A DNA stretch of 64,000 nt, taken from assembly GCA_004835665.1 (NCBI GenBank), contig RBKR01000015.1, positions 620,001 through 684,000 of the forward strand, given 5' to 3'. The position numbers and the translations under genes were made by a program. This document shows, piece by piece, positions 36,101-45,939 of the stretch. The stretch is from Phoma sp. XZ068 (lineage: Eukaryota > Ascomycota > Dothideomycetes > Pleosporales > Didymellaceae). The notes under the pieces were generated by a model. It was not told the DNA's origin. It did no database searches and saw nothing but the letters and a program-made list of their open reading frames with translations. Positions within the stretch are counted from its first letter, which is position 1; each line of letters begins with the position of its first letter.

Positions 36101-38212
36101 GGTGGGCAGCAACAAGTATGAAAGTCGAAGCAGCGCTCGTTATGGATCGAAATCGCAGCACCGCATGCAGCATAATAAACTCAATTGAGCCCCTTCCCCA
36201 TCATTACATCAATGCTCCAAACTTACTTTACTCGGATCACGGATCCCTGTGTTGTCCGCAATTAGCACTGCCGCTGAAAACGGACGAACAGGGCGCCACA
36301 CGGACGCTCCAGCCGATAGCGCAAACTTGAAGGCAGCTTTACGATACGGCGGAGAGATCTAAGGACGAAAAGAGATTGATTTGCGCTTGCAGATGCGTTG
36401 TTGCTTCCAGACTCTCACACTAGAGGGTTGGTCCCTGAAAGCTGAGTGGTTCATCAGCGTGGAACGATGACGTCGAGCTTATTCGGATGCTGGCGGGAGT
36501 CGAAGCACATTCTATTGTACACCTCTGCAGCCTTTGACAGCCAGAACACGCCTCTCTGTAGCTAATTCACGGCTCTACCAGGTCACAGTCGCTGAAGAGT
36601 TGCTGCAGATGCCTGAGGAAGCAAGGAAAGGGGGATGCCTGCGCAGATCGCCAGCATCCTGTCGGCAATCGTTTGTCGGACTCCCGAAAGGCCTGAACGC
36701 ACTCGGCCCAGTCTACGGACGACGACTTCGGATCAACTCAGCCTCGCTGAATACCAGGGATAGTCTCTTCGTGCGAAGTCTCTGCTCAACCATGATTGGC
36801 GTCATCCCGGCAGACCGCTCAGCACCATCCGAGCGAGCCTGACGGTACGCTGGCAGACGCCGAGAGAAACGGTTACCACAACAACCAATTGAAACTGTTA
36901 AATTGCTTACGATGCATATTGAGAGGTGTAGTGCCGCTGACTCGGCCGCTCATATCTTCAGCCCTGCGGATGCAGCCGAGCCAGACCAGCCTTTCACCAT
37001 GGCGTACGTCACTGCACCTTTAGCATATTACGCCTAACTTCCAGAAGCATAGCGATAAGGTGCATGAATGGAAGCCAATATCGAGAATCCTTTTATGAAT
37101 CGTCGTTTTGAACTCTGCATATGCTTGCTGTTGGCAATTGACGTCCCCCTAATTATATCCTCAAGCAAAGTTCAATCCAATACAAGCAACCGGACCGACT
37201 TGATAGTGAGGAAATTGAAATCGTGAGCGCCCCTGACGTTCCTCACCCAATCCACATATCCAGACACGTATGTGGGAGCTCCACAAAACCCACAACGTGT
37301 ATTATCATCTCAAGCGGCGCCGGTCCGTTGACGATGTCGGCGGACCAACTCTTGCTGTGGCGGGGTCCGACGGGCCCGCATAGCCACGAGTCCGGGCTCC
37401 CGCCCCTCCGTGGATTACGGCAGAGGCGCAGCACTCGGCTTCGGATCTGAAGCGGTAGGGCTGGACAAGGCTGAGCTTAAAACTCCATGGGTGCAATCGG
37501 AGGGGGGACACTGATTGCTCCGAACCCCTTTTCTGCGAGCCGTCGTAGAATGCTGGTCAAGCTGGTAGAACTACACGAAGCTTTAAAAAGAAAAAAAAAC
37601 ATTGATTTTCTTACAAAATGCCCAACAGCAAGTGCGTGAATGCTTCTTGACTTGGAATTATCCCACTTTTGTAGTGGCCCTGCTTATTTCTTATCATGAT
37701 CCCAACATGCTCGACTCCAGCATTCAAAAACAACACGCCGCACAATAATGTTGAAGACTGTCAACATCGCACTCAATCGTCTAATCCTGACGCCATATTT
37801 ATCCTACACACCACACAACACCATCCTTCTTGAGCCAAGAACGGTCCTTGTCCTATCCTCTGCTACACGTAAATCCCTAACCCCGGCCAACGAATAAAAA
37901 GCAACCACGATGCGGAGTATCATGTTATTGCCCAGCACACGAAAACCACAGTCAAACACTATTTCACCACCTCTACACTCCGTTTTTTGGAAAAACGAAA
38001 GCAAACATAATCGTAGTGGGAGAAGAATGTCGAGAATCTGCTTGTTGAAACAAGTCAGCCTAAGCATTACCTCGCTCATCCGATGAATTCTCACTCCTCA
38101 CACTCTAAACATAAGATGACCTAACCTAACCTAAGATAAGAATATCGACTCATCCACAAGCACATCCCAAAACAACAATCCCCTCTTCCCTTCTATCCAC
38201 ACCAAATCCCAC
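36101..38212. other. Intergenic: ABC transporter promoter side and PRO1 3' flank
   Basis: Two CGGAT pentamers at 36233-36237 and 36240-36244 could serve a Zn2Cys6 regulator of the ABC gene. A GC-rich patch lies at about 37321-37440. The stretch 37560-38200 is AT-rich with A runs. No gene is supported. Confidence 0.45.
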
Positions 38213-39815
38213 CTACCCCTCCAACGCCGGCGTAGCAGGCCTACTCCGCTCGACCCCAAAAAAAGCAATATTCTCCCTCACAGCCACATACTCACTATCC
38301 GCATACCCCAGCTCCTTCACAATCTGCGTCGAATGCATGCCCTTGATGCGCCTAATCTCGCTCGCCGCATAGTTCACTACCGCCCTTCCAATCTCAAAGG
38401 GCGCGGGGTTGCTGAGTTCGAAGAGGGGGGTGTGTGTGCCGCTCGGCGGTTGCGAATGTGAATGCGAGTGGGAATGGGAAGTTGTATGCGGTAAGGGATG
38501 GCGCAGGGGGATGGGGGCGTGCGTATGCGTTGTGTGTGTTGGTGTGTGGGGGAGGGTGGTTGTGGGGGATGAGAGGGGTGCGGTGGAGGGCGGGAGACGC
38601 TTGACGACGACGATGCGGACGGCTTCTTGTTGGGCGAAGTGGCCGTCTACGTCGACGATGCCGACGGGGAGGAGGCCTGCTTTGTCGTGCAGGGCTTTGA
38701 AGGCGCCGTTGTCGATGTAGATTGTCCCGTGGGGGGCGAGCCCGTGCAGGATCCAGAAGTAGCGGTCGCGGATTGGGTGGGAGATGGGGAGGAAGCGGGT
38801 GTGTAGGGGGACGGGCTCGGCGTCGGTCTGGGGGGTGGGGATGGTGGTGAGTTGGTTGTGGGCCTCGGGGAGGGAGGATGTGGATGCTGAGAGGTCGTGG
38901 GAGGCGGCGTGGAGATTCACGGCGTCGTCTTGGAAGTTGCTGACTGAATTCCGGCTGGACATGTTTGCCTTTCGCTGCTGCTCGGCGTGCTTGATGATGG
39001 CTGAGATGTTGCCCGGTTTCGAACTCTTGGTTATGACTGTTGTGACTCCCGCGCTTGTTGCCAGTCGCGCAGCAACAATCTTCGTACTCATTCCTCCTGT
39101 GCCTAACGCCGACCCTGCCGAGTTCACATCTGCAGTCAACTCTGAAATGTCCTCGACGACCTCAATGGCCTTTGCGTCGGGGTTTGTGCGTGGGTTCTTG
39201 TCATACAAGCAGTCGACGTCCGTCATCAGGAAGAGGTAGTCTGCCTGCACCATGCCCGCCGTAATCGCGCTCAGGGTGTCGTTATCACCGAACTTGATTT
39301 CCGTGACAGCCAATGTGTCGTTCTCGTTGACAATGGGAATAACGCCCATGCTCAGCAGCTCAATAAACGTGTTCTGTGCATTCTGGTACTGCGTCCGGTC
39401 CGAGATGTCGTTCCTCGTCAACAGAACCTGGGCAATCGGCTGGCTCAGATTGCCAAACAGCTGGTCCCACAGCGAGATCAGCCTGCACTGACCTATGGCA
39501 GCCAGCGCCTGGACTTTGGGGAGGTGTTTTGGGCGGCGGGGGAGGTTCATCCGCCGCAGCCCAACGCCGATGGCGCCAGACGAGACGATGACAACGCGGT
39601 GGCCGTCGGCGTGCAGCTTGCACGCTGTTTCGACGATGAGGGAGAGGATGGAGAGGAGCGGCTGGTGTGTCTTCTCGTCGACTATGGAGGAGGTGCCTAG
39701 TCAGGGTTGGTAAGTTGGTCTTGTACGTATAGCGGGGGGTGTGTACTGAGAAAGCATTACCGAGTTTTATGACGACGGTCAATTGACCGGGCATCTTCTT
39801 CATATGGACCGCCAT
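38213..39815 (-). CDS. PRO1: Glutamate 5-kinase with C-terminal PUA domain (proline biosynthesis)
   Basis: Two exons, 39815-39761 and 39696-38213, give 512 residues; the 64-nt intron (GTAATG...CTGAC...TAG) joins VIKLG-TSSIVDEK. The enzyme phosphorylates glutamate to glutamyl-5-phosphate, the first step to proline. The kinase domain shows VVIVSSGAIGVG, KVQALAAIGQ, QVLLTRNDISDR, IPIVNENDTLA, KFGDNDTLSA and LMTDVDCLYDKNP. The PUA domain starts near FLPISHPIRDRYFWIL. Yeast Pro1 has 428 residues. The extra length here comes from a Ser/Asn-rich linker before PUA and a His/Thr/Pro-rich insertion inside PUA (runs such as THTTHTHAP and SHSHSHSHS). Insertions of this kind usually form loops; an effect on regulation is possible but unknown. 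The gene is divergent from ATP23 with 263 bp between start codons. Confidence 0.95.
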
Positions 39816-40078
39816 GGCTCAGGAATGCCTACGCAGTGGCTTCAGTGAAGGGGGATATATATGCCCTCGCAGCAAAGCAAGGTGTGCAGCATGACTGTAA
39901 AGCGCCCACGATTCCGATTCCGAGCTCGGGCGACTGCGTCAGTAGCAAAGCTCCTCGGCCTCCCATTGGCTCCCGCACTGCGCTAACGACCATCATCGCG
40001 ACTTTTGCGACGGCACGGCGACGCGATCCTGTCACTTCGAGTCCAACAATCCCCCCGCGCCCTACGCATCCGTCCGCC
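39816..40078. promoter_or_regulatory. Shared promoter of PRO1 and ATP23
   Basis: Only 263 bp separate the two divergent start codons, so both promoters must lie here. I see no TATA box. CCCATTGGCTCC at about 39961 holds a CCAAT-box (ATTGG) core. Confidence 0.6.
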
Positions 40079-40862
40079 ATGTCGAAGCCCGACCAACCCG
40101 CCAATGGCGCCCACCCAGCCGCCATTGCGCAGCCCGCGCCTGCAGCTCCAAAGCTCGACCCCGTATACTACAACTGGAGCAACACCTTCTCCATCATGCT
40201 GGGCCGCATGACAGGCAGCCGCGACGTCGAGCTGGAAAAGAACTACTTCACCGAACTCGACGCCACAAAAGCCGACTCCATCTGCAAGCGCTGCGAGTCC
40301 AACAAGGACTACCTCCTGCAGTACTCGCCCATCATCCGCTTCCTGTCCGACGAGGTGTACAAGCTCGGCGGCGATCTGAACAAAGACAACATCCTGTGCC
40401 GCATGTGCACCAACGAGCAGAGTGGGGGTTTCAGCATCGACCATGGGATTCTACTCTGCGCGAATAAGTTCCGGAATCGAGGCCACCAGGAAGACACCAT
40501 GGCGCACGAAATGGTGCACGCGTGGGACCACCTGAAGTGGAAAGTCGAGGCAGACAACATGCGACATCAGGCGTGTCTGGAGGTACGCTGAATCATCCAC
40601 CCTTCCGGCAATGCGTGCTAATAATTACTTCTAGATCCGCGCAAGCACACTCTCCGGCGAATGCCGCTTCACCCGCGAATTCTTCACCCGCAACCAATGG
40701 AGCATCACAGAGCAACTGCAAGCCTGTGTGCGCCGCCGCGCTGTACTATCTATGCAGCAGCGCCCGCAGATCAGGGACGAGGCACATGCGAACAAGGTCG
40801 TGAATGAGGTGTGGGAGAGCTGTTTTAATGATTCGAGGCCGTTTGATGAGATTTATCGGTGA
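40079..40862 (+). CDS. ATP23: Mitochondrial inner membrane protease Atp23
   Basis: Two exons, 40079-40582 and 40635-40862, give 243 residues; the 52-nt intron has donor GTACGC and acceptor TAG. Atp23 is an intermembrane-space metalloprotease that processes subunit 6 of ATP synthase (Atp6) and helps assemble the Fo sector. The zinc-binding HEXXH motif is seen in MAHEMVHAWDH. Conserved cysteines appear in CKRCESNKDY, CRMCTNEQ and LLCANKFRN, as in the family, which relies on disulfides for folding in the intermembrane space. The C-terminal exon carries STLSGECRFTREF and an ending typical of the family (NDSRPFDEIYR). The frame is open upstream of the ATG but without another ATG. The length is close to yeast Atp23 (227). 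Confidence 0.96.
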
Positions 40863-41199
40863 GACAGGAATCACAGGACAGTCTGAGGGCTGCATGAATT
40901 GGTCGTGAGGAATTGGTGTATGATATAAACTCGATGCGGGTGGTGTATGATAAGGAAGCATGCATAGCGAGGCGTTGGTTTGGTTGGAATTAACATGATT
41001 GATATGATATCTTCACTCTAAGAAGGTCATGCGTTTGAGCACGCATATGGTGCTGAAATTGAGTCGGTACATCGAGGATCCGCTGATCAGTTTCGGTCGA
41101 GTCTGATGTAAATGTTCCAGATTTGATAGCAAACGGGGACATGATGTCTTCAATGTCGGGTTTCAGCTCGCCAATATTGCGAAACTTTGATGGTGGAAT

Positions 41200-42405
41200 G
41201 AGAAAAGTAGAGATGGGGATTTGAAGTCGACAAAACATTGATGGTTCTCGCGACACTGCGGACCGCATAAAATTCCCGGCAGCGATGTTTTAAAGAGAGG
41301 AAGAGGAACAACAGAAGAACATTCATCTTTTTTTGCGTTTCTTTTAGAGCAGGACATCGCTCTGTACTGATGATTTGAGACTTTTAGAAGTTAATAGTAG
41401 AGAAAGGGGAGGAGGTACGACGATTATAAAGTGATTGTAGAGAGATTTGAGTTTTGGCTCACCAGTCTCTTACCAACGCAACTTGGCCACGGGAGAAGCG
41501 CAAGCTGGGACGTGGTGGATTCGCAGGTTGACAGGCACATTGATGGTCCTCGCGACATTTTCAGTCTGTTGACATTTTGATCGTATAAAAGTGGCACGAC
41601 GCCCATAGAGTGAGCGGCTCGGTTTTGATGTTCAACTCGTCAGTCTCTTAACTTAAGAACGGAGTAGACCGGAGAGGTGCAAAAGCTGAAGGTATTGGAT
41701 TGCCAGGTTGACAGCAAACATCAATGTTCACCATGACTCTTTTGAGGACCGCATGACAATTGATTTTGAAAGAATACGAACATGAGAACATGTCCTTAGA
41801 CGAATTGTATTTTGAATCCAGAAAATAGAAGGAGCGGCATGTAACGCCGTGTATTCGAATTTTGAGTTTTTGGGAATTCCATAGTAGAGAAGGTGGAGGC
41901 ACGACGCCCATAAAGTGACAGTAGAGAGATTTGAGGAGCAAGCATAATGTACTAAAAAGTGGATGACTCGAGGCCGGAAGAAAATATCGTATATTGCTGG
42001 TTTTCCAAGGGGCAATGGCAGGAGAGCAGAATATGTCATATACTGTCGAGTCTTTTGGCAGGACATATCTCTATTTCTGATATTTTGAGATTTGGACGGT
42101 AGAGAAGAAGAGGCACAGCGCCCATTGGTTGATCGAATTTGGGTTAGAGCTTTTCGGTCTGGAGCATGTTGTAAAATACGGATAGTCCGCAGGAAGTTTA
42201 TATAGTAGGATTCTGAAAGACAGACAAGCAGAACATGTCGTCAGTTTCAGTCGTTTTTGGAGCCGGACATGGCTCCACATATTATTGTTTTGAATTTTCG
42301 ATCGTAGAAAAGAGGCACGACACCCATCAAGCGATGCGTAGGGAGATTTGAGTTTCTGAGGCTGAAGAATAGTCGAAAAGACATGAGTAATTTAGAAACT
42401 TCACT
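41200..42405. repeat. Degenerate ~210-bp repeat array, left arm
   Basis: Units are marked by a box close to GGCACGACGCCCAT. It is seen at 41593-41606, 41899-41912, 42112-42125 and 42314-42327, with a decayed copy near 41413. Between boxes the order of other blocks is kept: GTAGAGAGATTTGAG, CAGAAGAACAT-like, AGAGCAGGACAT-like, then a GTAGAAAAG-like block before the next box. Spacings between clear boxes are 306, 213 and 202 bp. A second motif, ACATTGATGGTCCTCGCGAC-like, recurs near 41231, 41534 and 41716. Unit spacing is not always a multiple of three, so conserved coding is unlikely. Confidence 0.75.
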
Positions 42406-42416
42406 TCTGTTTCTCT

Positions 42417-43697
42417 TTACTTACCTTCTGCATTCATCTCCTCCCAGAACGCTTGCAAAAGTCGGCTCCCTCCACCCAATTCTTCTCCTGTCTCCCATGC
42501 CGGGTCGTTTTTCAACTGCTCTATGCACATAAGCCGAATGCCCCTCTGCTGTTCTTTACCTGCTCTTTTCCACTCTTCACGGATTCTACTGGCGTCTTGA
42601 CAAATCTTCTTTCTCTTGTCTGCCAACATCACAAAACGCTCCTCAAATTCACCTCTTATTGCTTGCGGCAGTAGCTTACAGCGGTCATCTCCCATCCAAT
42701 CTTGATTGTGCCACTCTGCTGCGTGTATTGTCCACTCTCCTGCCTTCTCAAAATACCCATTGCAGCCAGCTGCCGGACACGAGAAGGGCCTGTTCCTTCC
42801 ACCACCAAAGTGATAGCGATCCAAGGCCTCTACTAGGATTGGCCACAGCCCATCTTCTTCTAATATAAGAAGCGAGCCTCTATACTCGACTTCTTGAAAG
42901 CGTCCTACAGGGCCTGTATGTTGTTTTGCCGGCACAAGGATTGTTTTCCAGTCTTGGCCTAATTTAATCTTCTCCCACGACCTGTCTGCACACATGTGGT
43001 ACACTGCTCGTTGCCACTTCTTGGGAACATCTGCGCCCTCAACAATAAAGGTGGACGCTGCAATCCCTGGCGGAGACGATCGAACTAGGAGCTGCAGTTC
43101 CTCTGGCACACCCTGGCTCTCATCTCTTGTAGTTGTGGATATGCAACACTGGTTTATAATTACCCTCTTCGCCTTTGGACACCTCTTTGTAAACACCTCC
43201 CAGAAGCCTGCAATTCGATCTTGTTGAACCTCTACTATTCCGTCGCGCAATGGGCAAATTCTGTGCTGCGTCTCAACACCATAATCAATCTGTACGTTCT
43301 GCACATTGGCTAGAAACGCTAGATCGCTGTGGGTGTAGCTGGGGTAGCCACCATCAACAAGCCACAGTGCCTCAATAAGGAAGTACGCGCCTGGATGAGC
43401 CCAGAAGAGCTTACTGGCCTCTGTACGGAGCCAAGATGACACTCTCATAAGCTGAAAAAGGGTAGAGGCCGAGCAAAAGCCAAGAACGCGAAACTGCAGC
43501 TCGTCCGGTAGTGCCTTGAACGGAAAGAAGGTGGTGTGGGACCAAGAAGCTGCTTGAGCAGAGCTAGGTTGAACGTAATAAGAGAATAGTGTTCGCTCTT
43601 CCCCTTCTAGTGTCATGTGAAGGGTGCGCCTTAATGCTGTTCTCCATGGTGGGTGCGCAAGTGTAGCGAGGAAATTGCAGGTATACTCTGGCAGCAT
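42417..43697 (-). CDS. F-box-like protein with a C2H2-type finger, inside the repeat array
   Basis: An uninterrupted frame of 426 residues runs from the ATG at 43697. Residues about 58-100 (FPFKALPDELQFRVLGFCS) look like an F-box-like or 2EXR start. Near the C-terminus CPAAGCNGYF with later HAAEWH forms a C-x4-C-x12-H-x4-H finger. The end is rich in Lys, Arg and Glu and probably helical. No signal peptide is seen. Repeat units lie on both sides within about 200 bp. The last codons, GAA GGT AAG TAA, contain a perfect GTAAGT donor. Splicing to an acceptor at 42361 or 42355 would replace the final GK by about a dozen residues ending at a TGA inside a repeat box (42327). The function is unknown; a role in ubiquitin ligase recruitment would be inference from the F-box-like part only. 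Confidence 0.65.
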   Translation of the reverse strand: MLPEYTCNFLATLAHPPWRTALRRTLHMTLEGEERTLFSYYVQPSSAQAASWSHTTFFPFKALPDELQFRVLGFCSASTLFQLMRVSSWLRTEASKLFWAHPGAYFLIEALWLVDGGYPSYTHSDLAFLANVQNVQIDYGVETQHRICPLRDGIVEVQQDRIAGFWEVFTKRCPKAKRVIINQCCISTTTRDESQGVPEELQLLVRSSPPGIAASTFIVEGADVPKKWQRAVYHMCADRSWEKIKLGQDWKTILVPAKQHTGPVGRFQEVEYRGSLLILEEDGLWPILVEALDRYHFGGGRNRPFSCPAAGCNGYFEKAGEWTIHAAEWHNQDWMGDDRCKLLPQAIRGEFEERFVMLADKRKKICQDASRIREEWKRAGKEQQRGIRLMCIEQLKNDPAWETGEELGGGSRLLQAFWEEMNAEGK

Positions 43698-43890
43698 AAC
43701 TGCGTGATGGCGTTGAGAGTGTGGATGGAAGCTGCCTAGCAGTGCGCCTCACTACGGCCTTCTTCCTTGCTTGCTACCTTGCGCTTCAGGGTTGGCTAAA
43801 TAGGATGTGTTGGTTGTTAGGCATACTAATTACGGCGTGCAAGCAGGGTTTCCGCTTGCCTTGTCTTGGCAAGACGCCAGATACTATATA
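43698..43890. other. Promoter side of the array-embedded gene
   Basis: A short non-repeat stretch lies between the gene start and the next array unit. It ends in TATATATA-like sequence near 43885. Confidence 0.45.
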
Positions 43891-45640
43891 TAGCTGTATG
43901 GTGCTCCATTTTGATGTTTTCAGTGTACGCTAGAAGTGTGCTAGTAACGACGTGGATTATTCGGGCTGATTGTTGTATACTAAAGTATCCAAAGAAGTCG
44001 GGCAGAGCAATATTTTCCAGTCATTCGCAGCTTTGTACGACAAGCATAGCAGTTTGATTGTCAGTTATTTGATTGCAAAGGAAGGAAAATGCCATCCATA
44101 GTTTAAGTCATTGTCATTTTTGATTTCTGAGCTTAGAAATAGTTGTAACAACCTATAGAGGTTAGAGTATACGTTGTTGTACACTATGAACTTCCAAGGA
44201 GGATAGGCAAGAGGACATGATATAAACATTAAAATATCTGTAGCTTTTGGAGTGAGACACTGCCGTGCTCTTTGATATTTTAGGGTTTTCAATAGGAAGA
44301 AGGAGGCATGACGCCCATCAAGTAATCGTAAGAAGATCTGATGTCCTTGGGCTCAGAAAAGGATTATAACGACATGAATAGTTCGAATTAAGCGTTATAA
44401 ACTCAGGGGATTCCAAGGAGGACGGGCAGAAGCAGAACATGTCGTGTGTCCCGGTTGTTTCTAGAGCGGAACATTCGCTTGCTTGTCGATGTTTTGATAG
44501 AAGAAAGAGGCACAACGCCCATAATCCGTGAGGCTCAGGGTTTTGATGTTTCCAGGCAAGTCAGAGTATTGGTGACGATATGGATAGCCCGAGGGTAGCA
44601 GAATATGTGGATTGCAGTGTTTTCAAGGAGGACGGGCAGAAGAAGAAGGACATAAGTTCGACCTCTGTGCGCTTTCAGAGAAGAACATAGCATGATGTTC
44701 GTTGAACTTTCGACAGTAGAAAAGGAAGAAGAGGCATAACGTCCATAAACCTCATCGCTTTGCATTTAAATGTTTCCAGGCAACTCGGAAGTGTATCCTC
44801 TAGGATATAAATAATTTCAACCGAGTATTGTAAAGTAGCATTTTTACGCACACCGACAAGACAATATGAGCGGAATCCCTATGTCTTTAGAAGAATATAG
44901 GTTATCTGGTCGATCAATTTTGAAATCTCAACAATTCCGGTAAAGAAGAAGGGAGGCACAGCGCCCATAATCAGACTCGGCGTCATTTTTGAGTTCCTCA
45001 GTCAGAAACGGTAGTAAAGACAAGAGTACCTCAAGTAACCATTATATACCAGGTAAATCCAAAAGGCAACAAGCAGAAGAACATCTTTGGACCCTGATGG
45101 TTCTTGGAGTAGGACATTGTCATGTTTCTCGAGGTTTTGACGGTAGAGAAGGATGAGGAGATGAAAAGCCACACATGCATCTATGATGTATTTGATTTTG
45201 ATTTTCTAGACTCTGAAATGCTGCAAAGACATGAGAACTTTGGTGTAATTGTTGTACAGCCATGTTTTTCAAAGAAAACAGGCAGAAAACACAACATATC
45301 ATAAATGTCCGCCGTTTCTCAAGTAGAACATAACTTTCCACTCGTGTTTGTGAGTTCAACAAGGAGAAAGAGACGCAAAGTCATCCATGCAACCATATTG
45401 TGTTTGATTTTGATTCCCAGGCCTCAGAAATGTGCTCAAGAAACATGAGGAGCGCGGTGTAGGTGTTGTACAGTCGTGTTTTTCAAAGGAGCGAGCAAGA
45501 ACATGTCATACTCTGCAGAGTCTATCAGAGCAGACATGGCCTTCACATCCTTGGTTTTGATTACAAAAAAAAGGGGGGGAAGGCACACCGCCCATGAAAC
45601 ATCACAGGCAGCATTTCGACTCCTCAGTCTCCATAAAAAG
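43890..45640. repeat. Degenerate ~210-bp repeat array, right arm
   Basis: Clear boxes are at 44305-44318, 44509-44522, 44733-44746, 44955-44968 and 45582-45595. Decayed boxes lie near 43893, 44085, 45160 and 45370. Spacings of the clear boxes are 204, 224 and 222 bp; the last gap is 627 bp, three units of 209. The block GGAGGACGGGCAGAAG followed by an AACAT core recurs near 44420 and 44630 and in weaker form near 45070, 45280 and 45490. A block close to TTTTGAT followed by TTTCCAGGC or TCTCAGGC follows many boxes. The order of blocks is the same as in the left arm, in the same orientation. Confidence 0.75.
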
Positions 45641-45939
45641 CAGATGTAAAAATACGTCAACTCGACACAGACTTATACTCCAGACTACAATAAATCATGT
45701 GATACATCCACATTCATTCATTCCTATACACAACATTTACTTAAGACTACGTATTCACTCCATCAAGCGCCCCCGCTGATGCATCAATAAGAAAAAAAAA
45801 AGCCAATCCAAACGCCAAACCATGCGCCCCGCTAATGGAGACCAAACGCCCTATCCGTCCGTGCAGTCATAAATATCAGTATTACACAGTTACACATCGA
45901 CACTGGGTTTCATCCCAGCTTGTCTAGGCAGTTGATAGT
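45641..45939. other. 3' flank of the Aurora kinase gene
   Basis: AT-rich sequence with an A run at about 45791; nothing else is seen. Confidence 0.45.

Noticed and set aside
38110..38140. CCTAACCTAACCTAAG tract as an internal telomere relic
   Set aside because: Too short and one C too few for the fungal CCCTAA repeat.
41200..45640. Array considered as CRISPR, tRNA or 5S rRNA cluster
   Set aside because: Units are ~210 bp and degenerate with no short identical repeats, no tRNA fold and no 5S sequence; the host is a fungus.
41648..45660. Short minus-strand frames in each array unit considered as a family of small proteins
   Set aside because: Frames shift between units, unit lengths are not consistently multiples of three and the peptides do not align in one frame.
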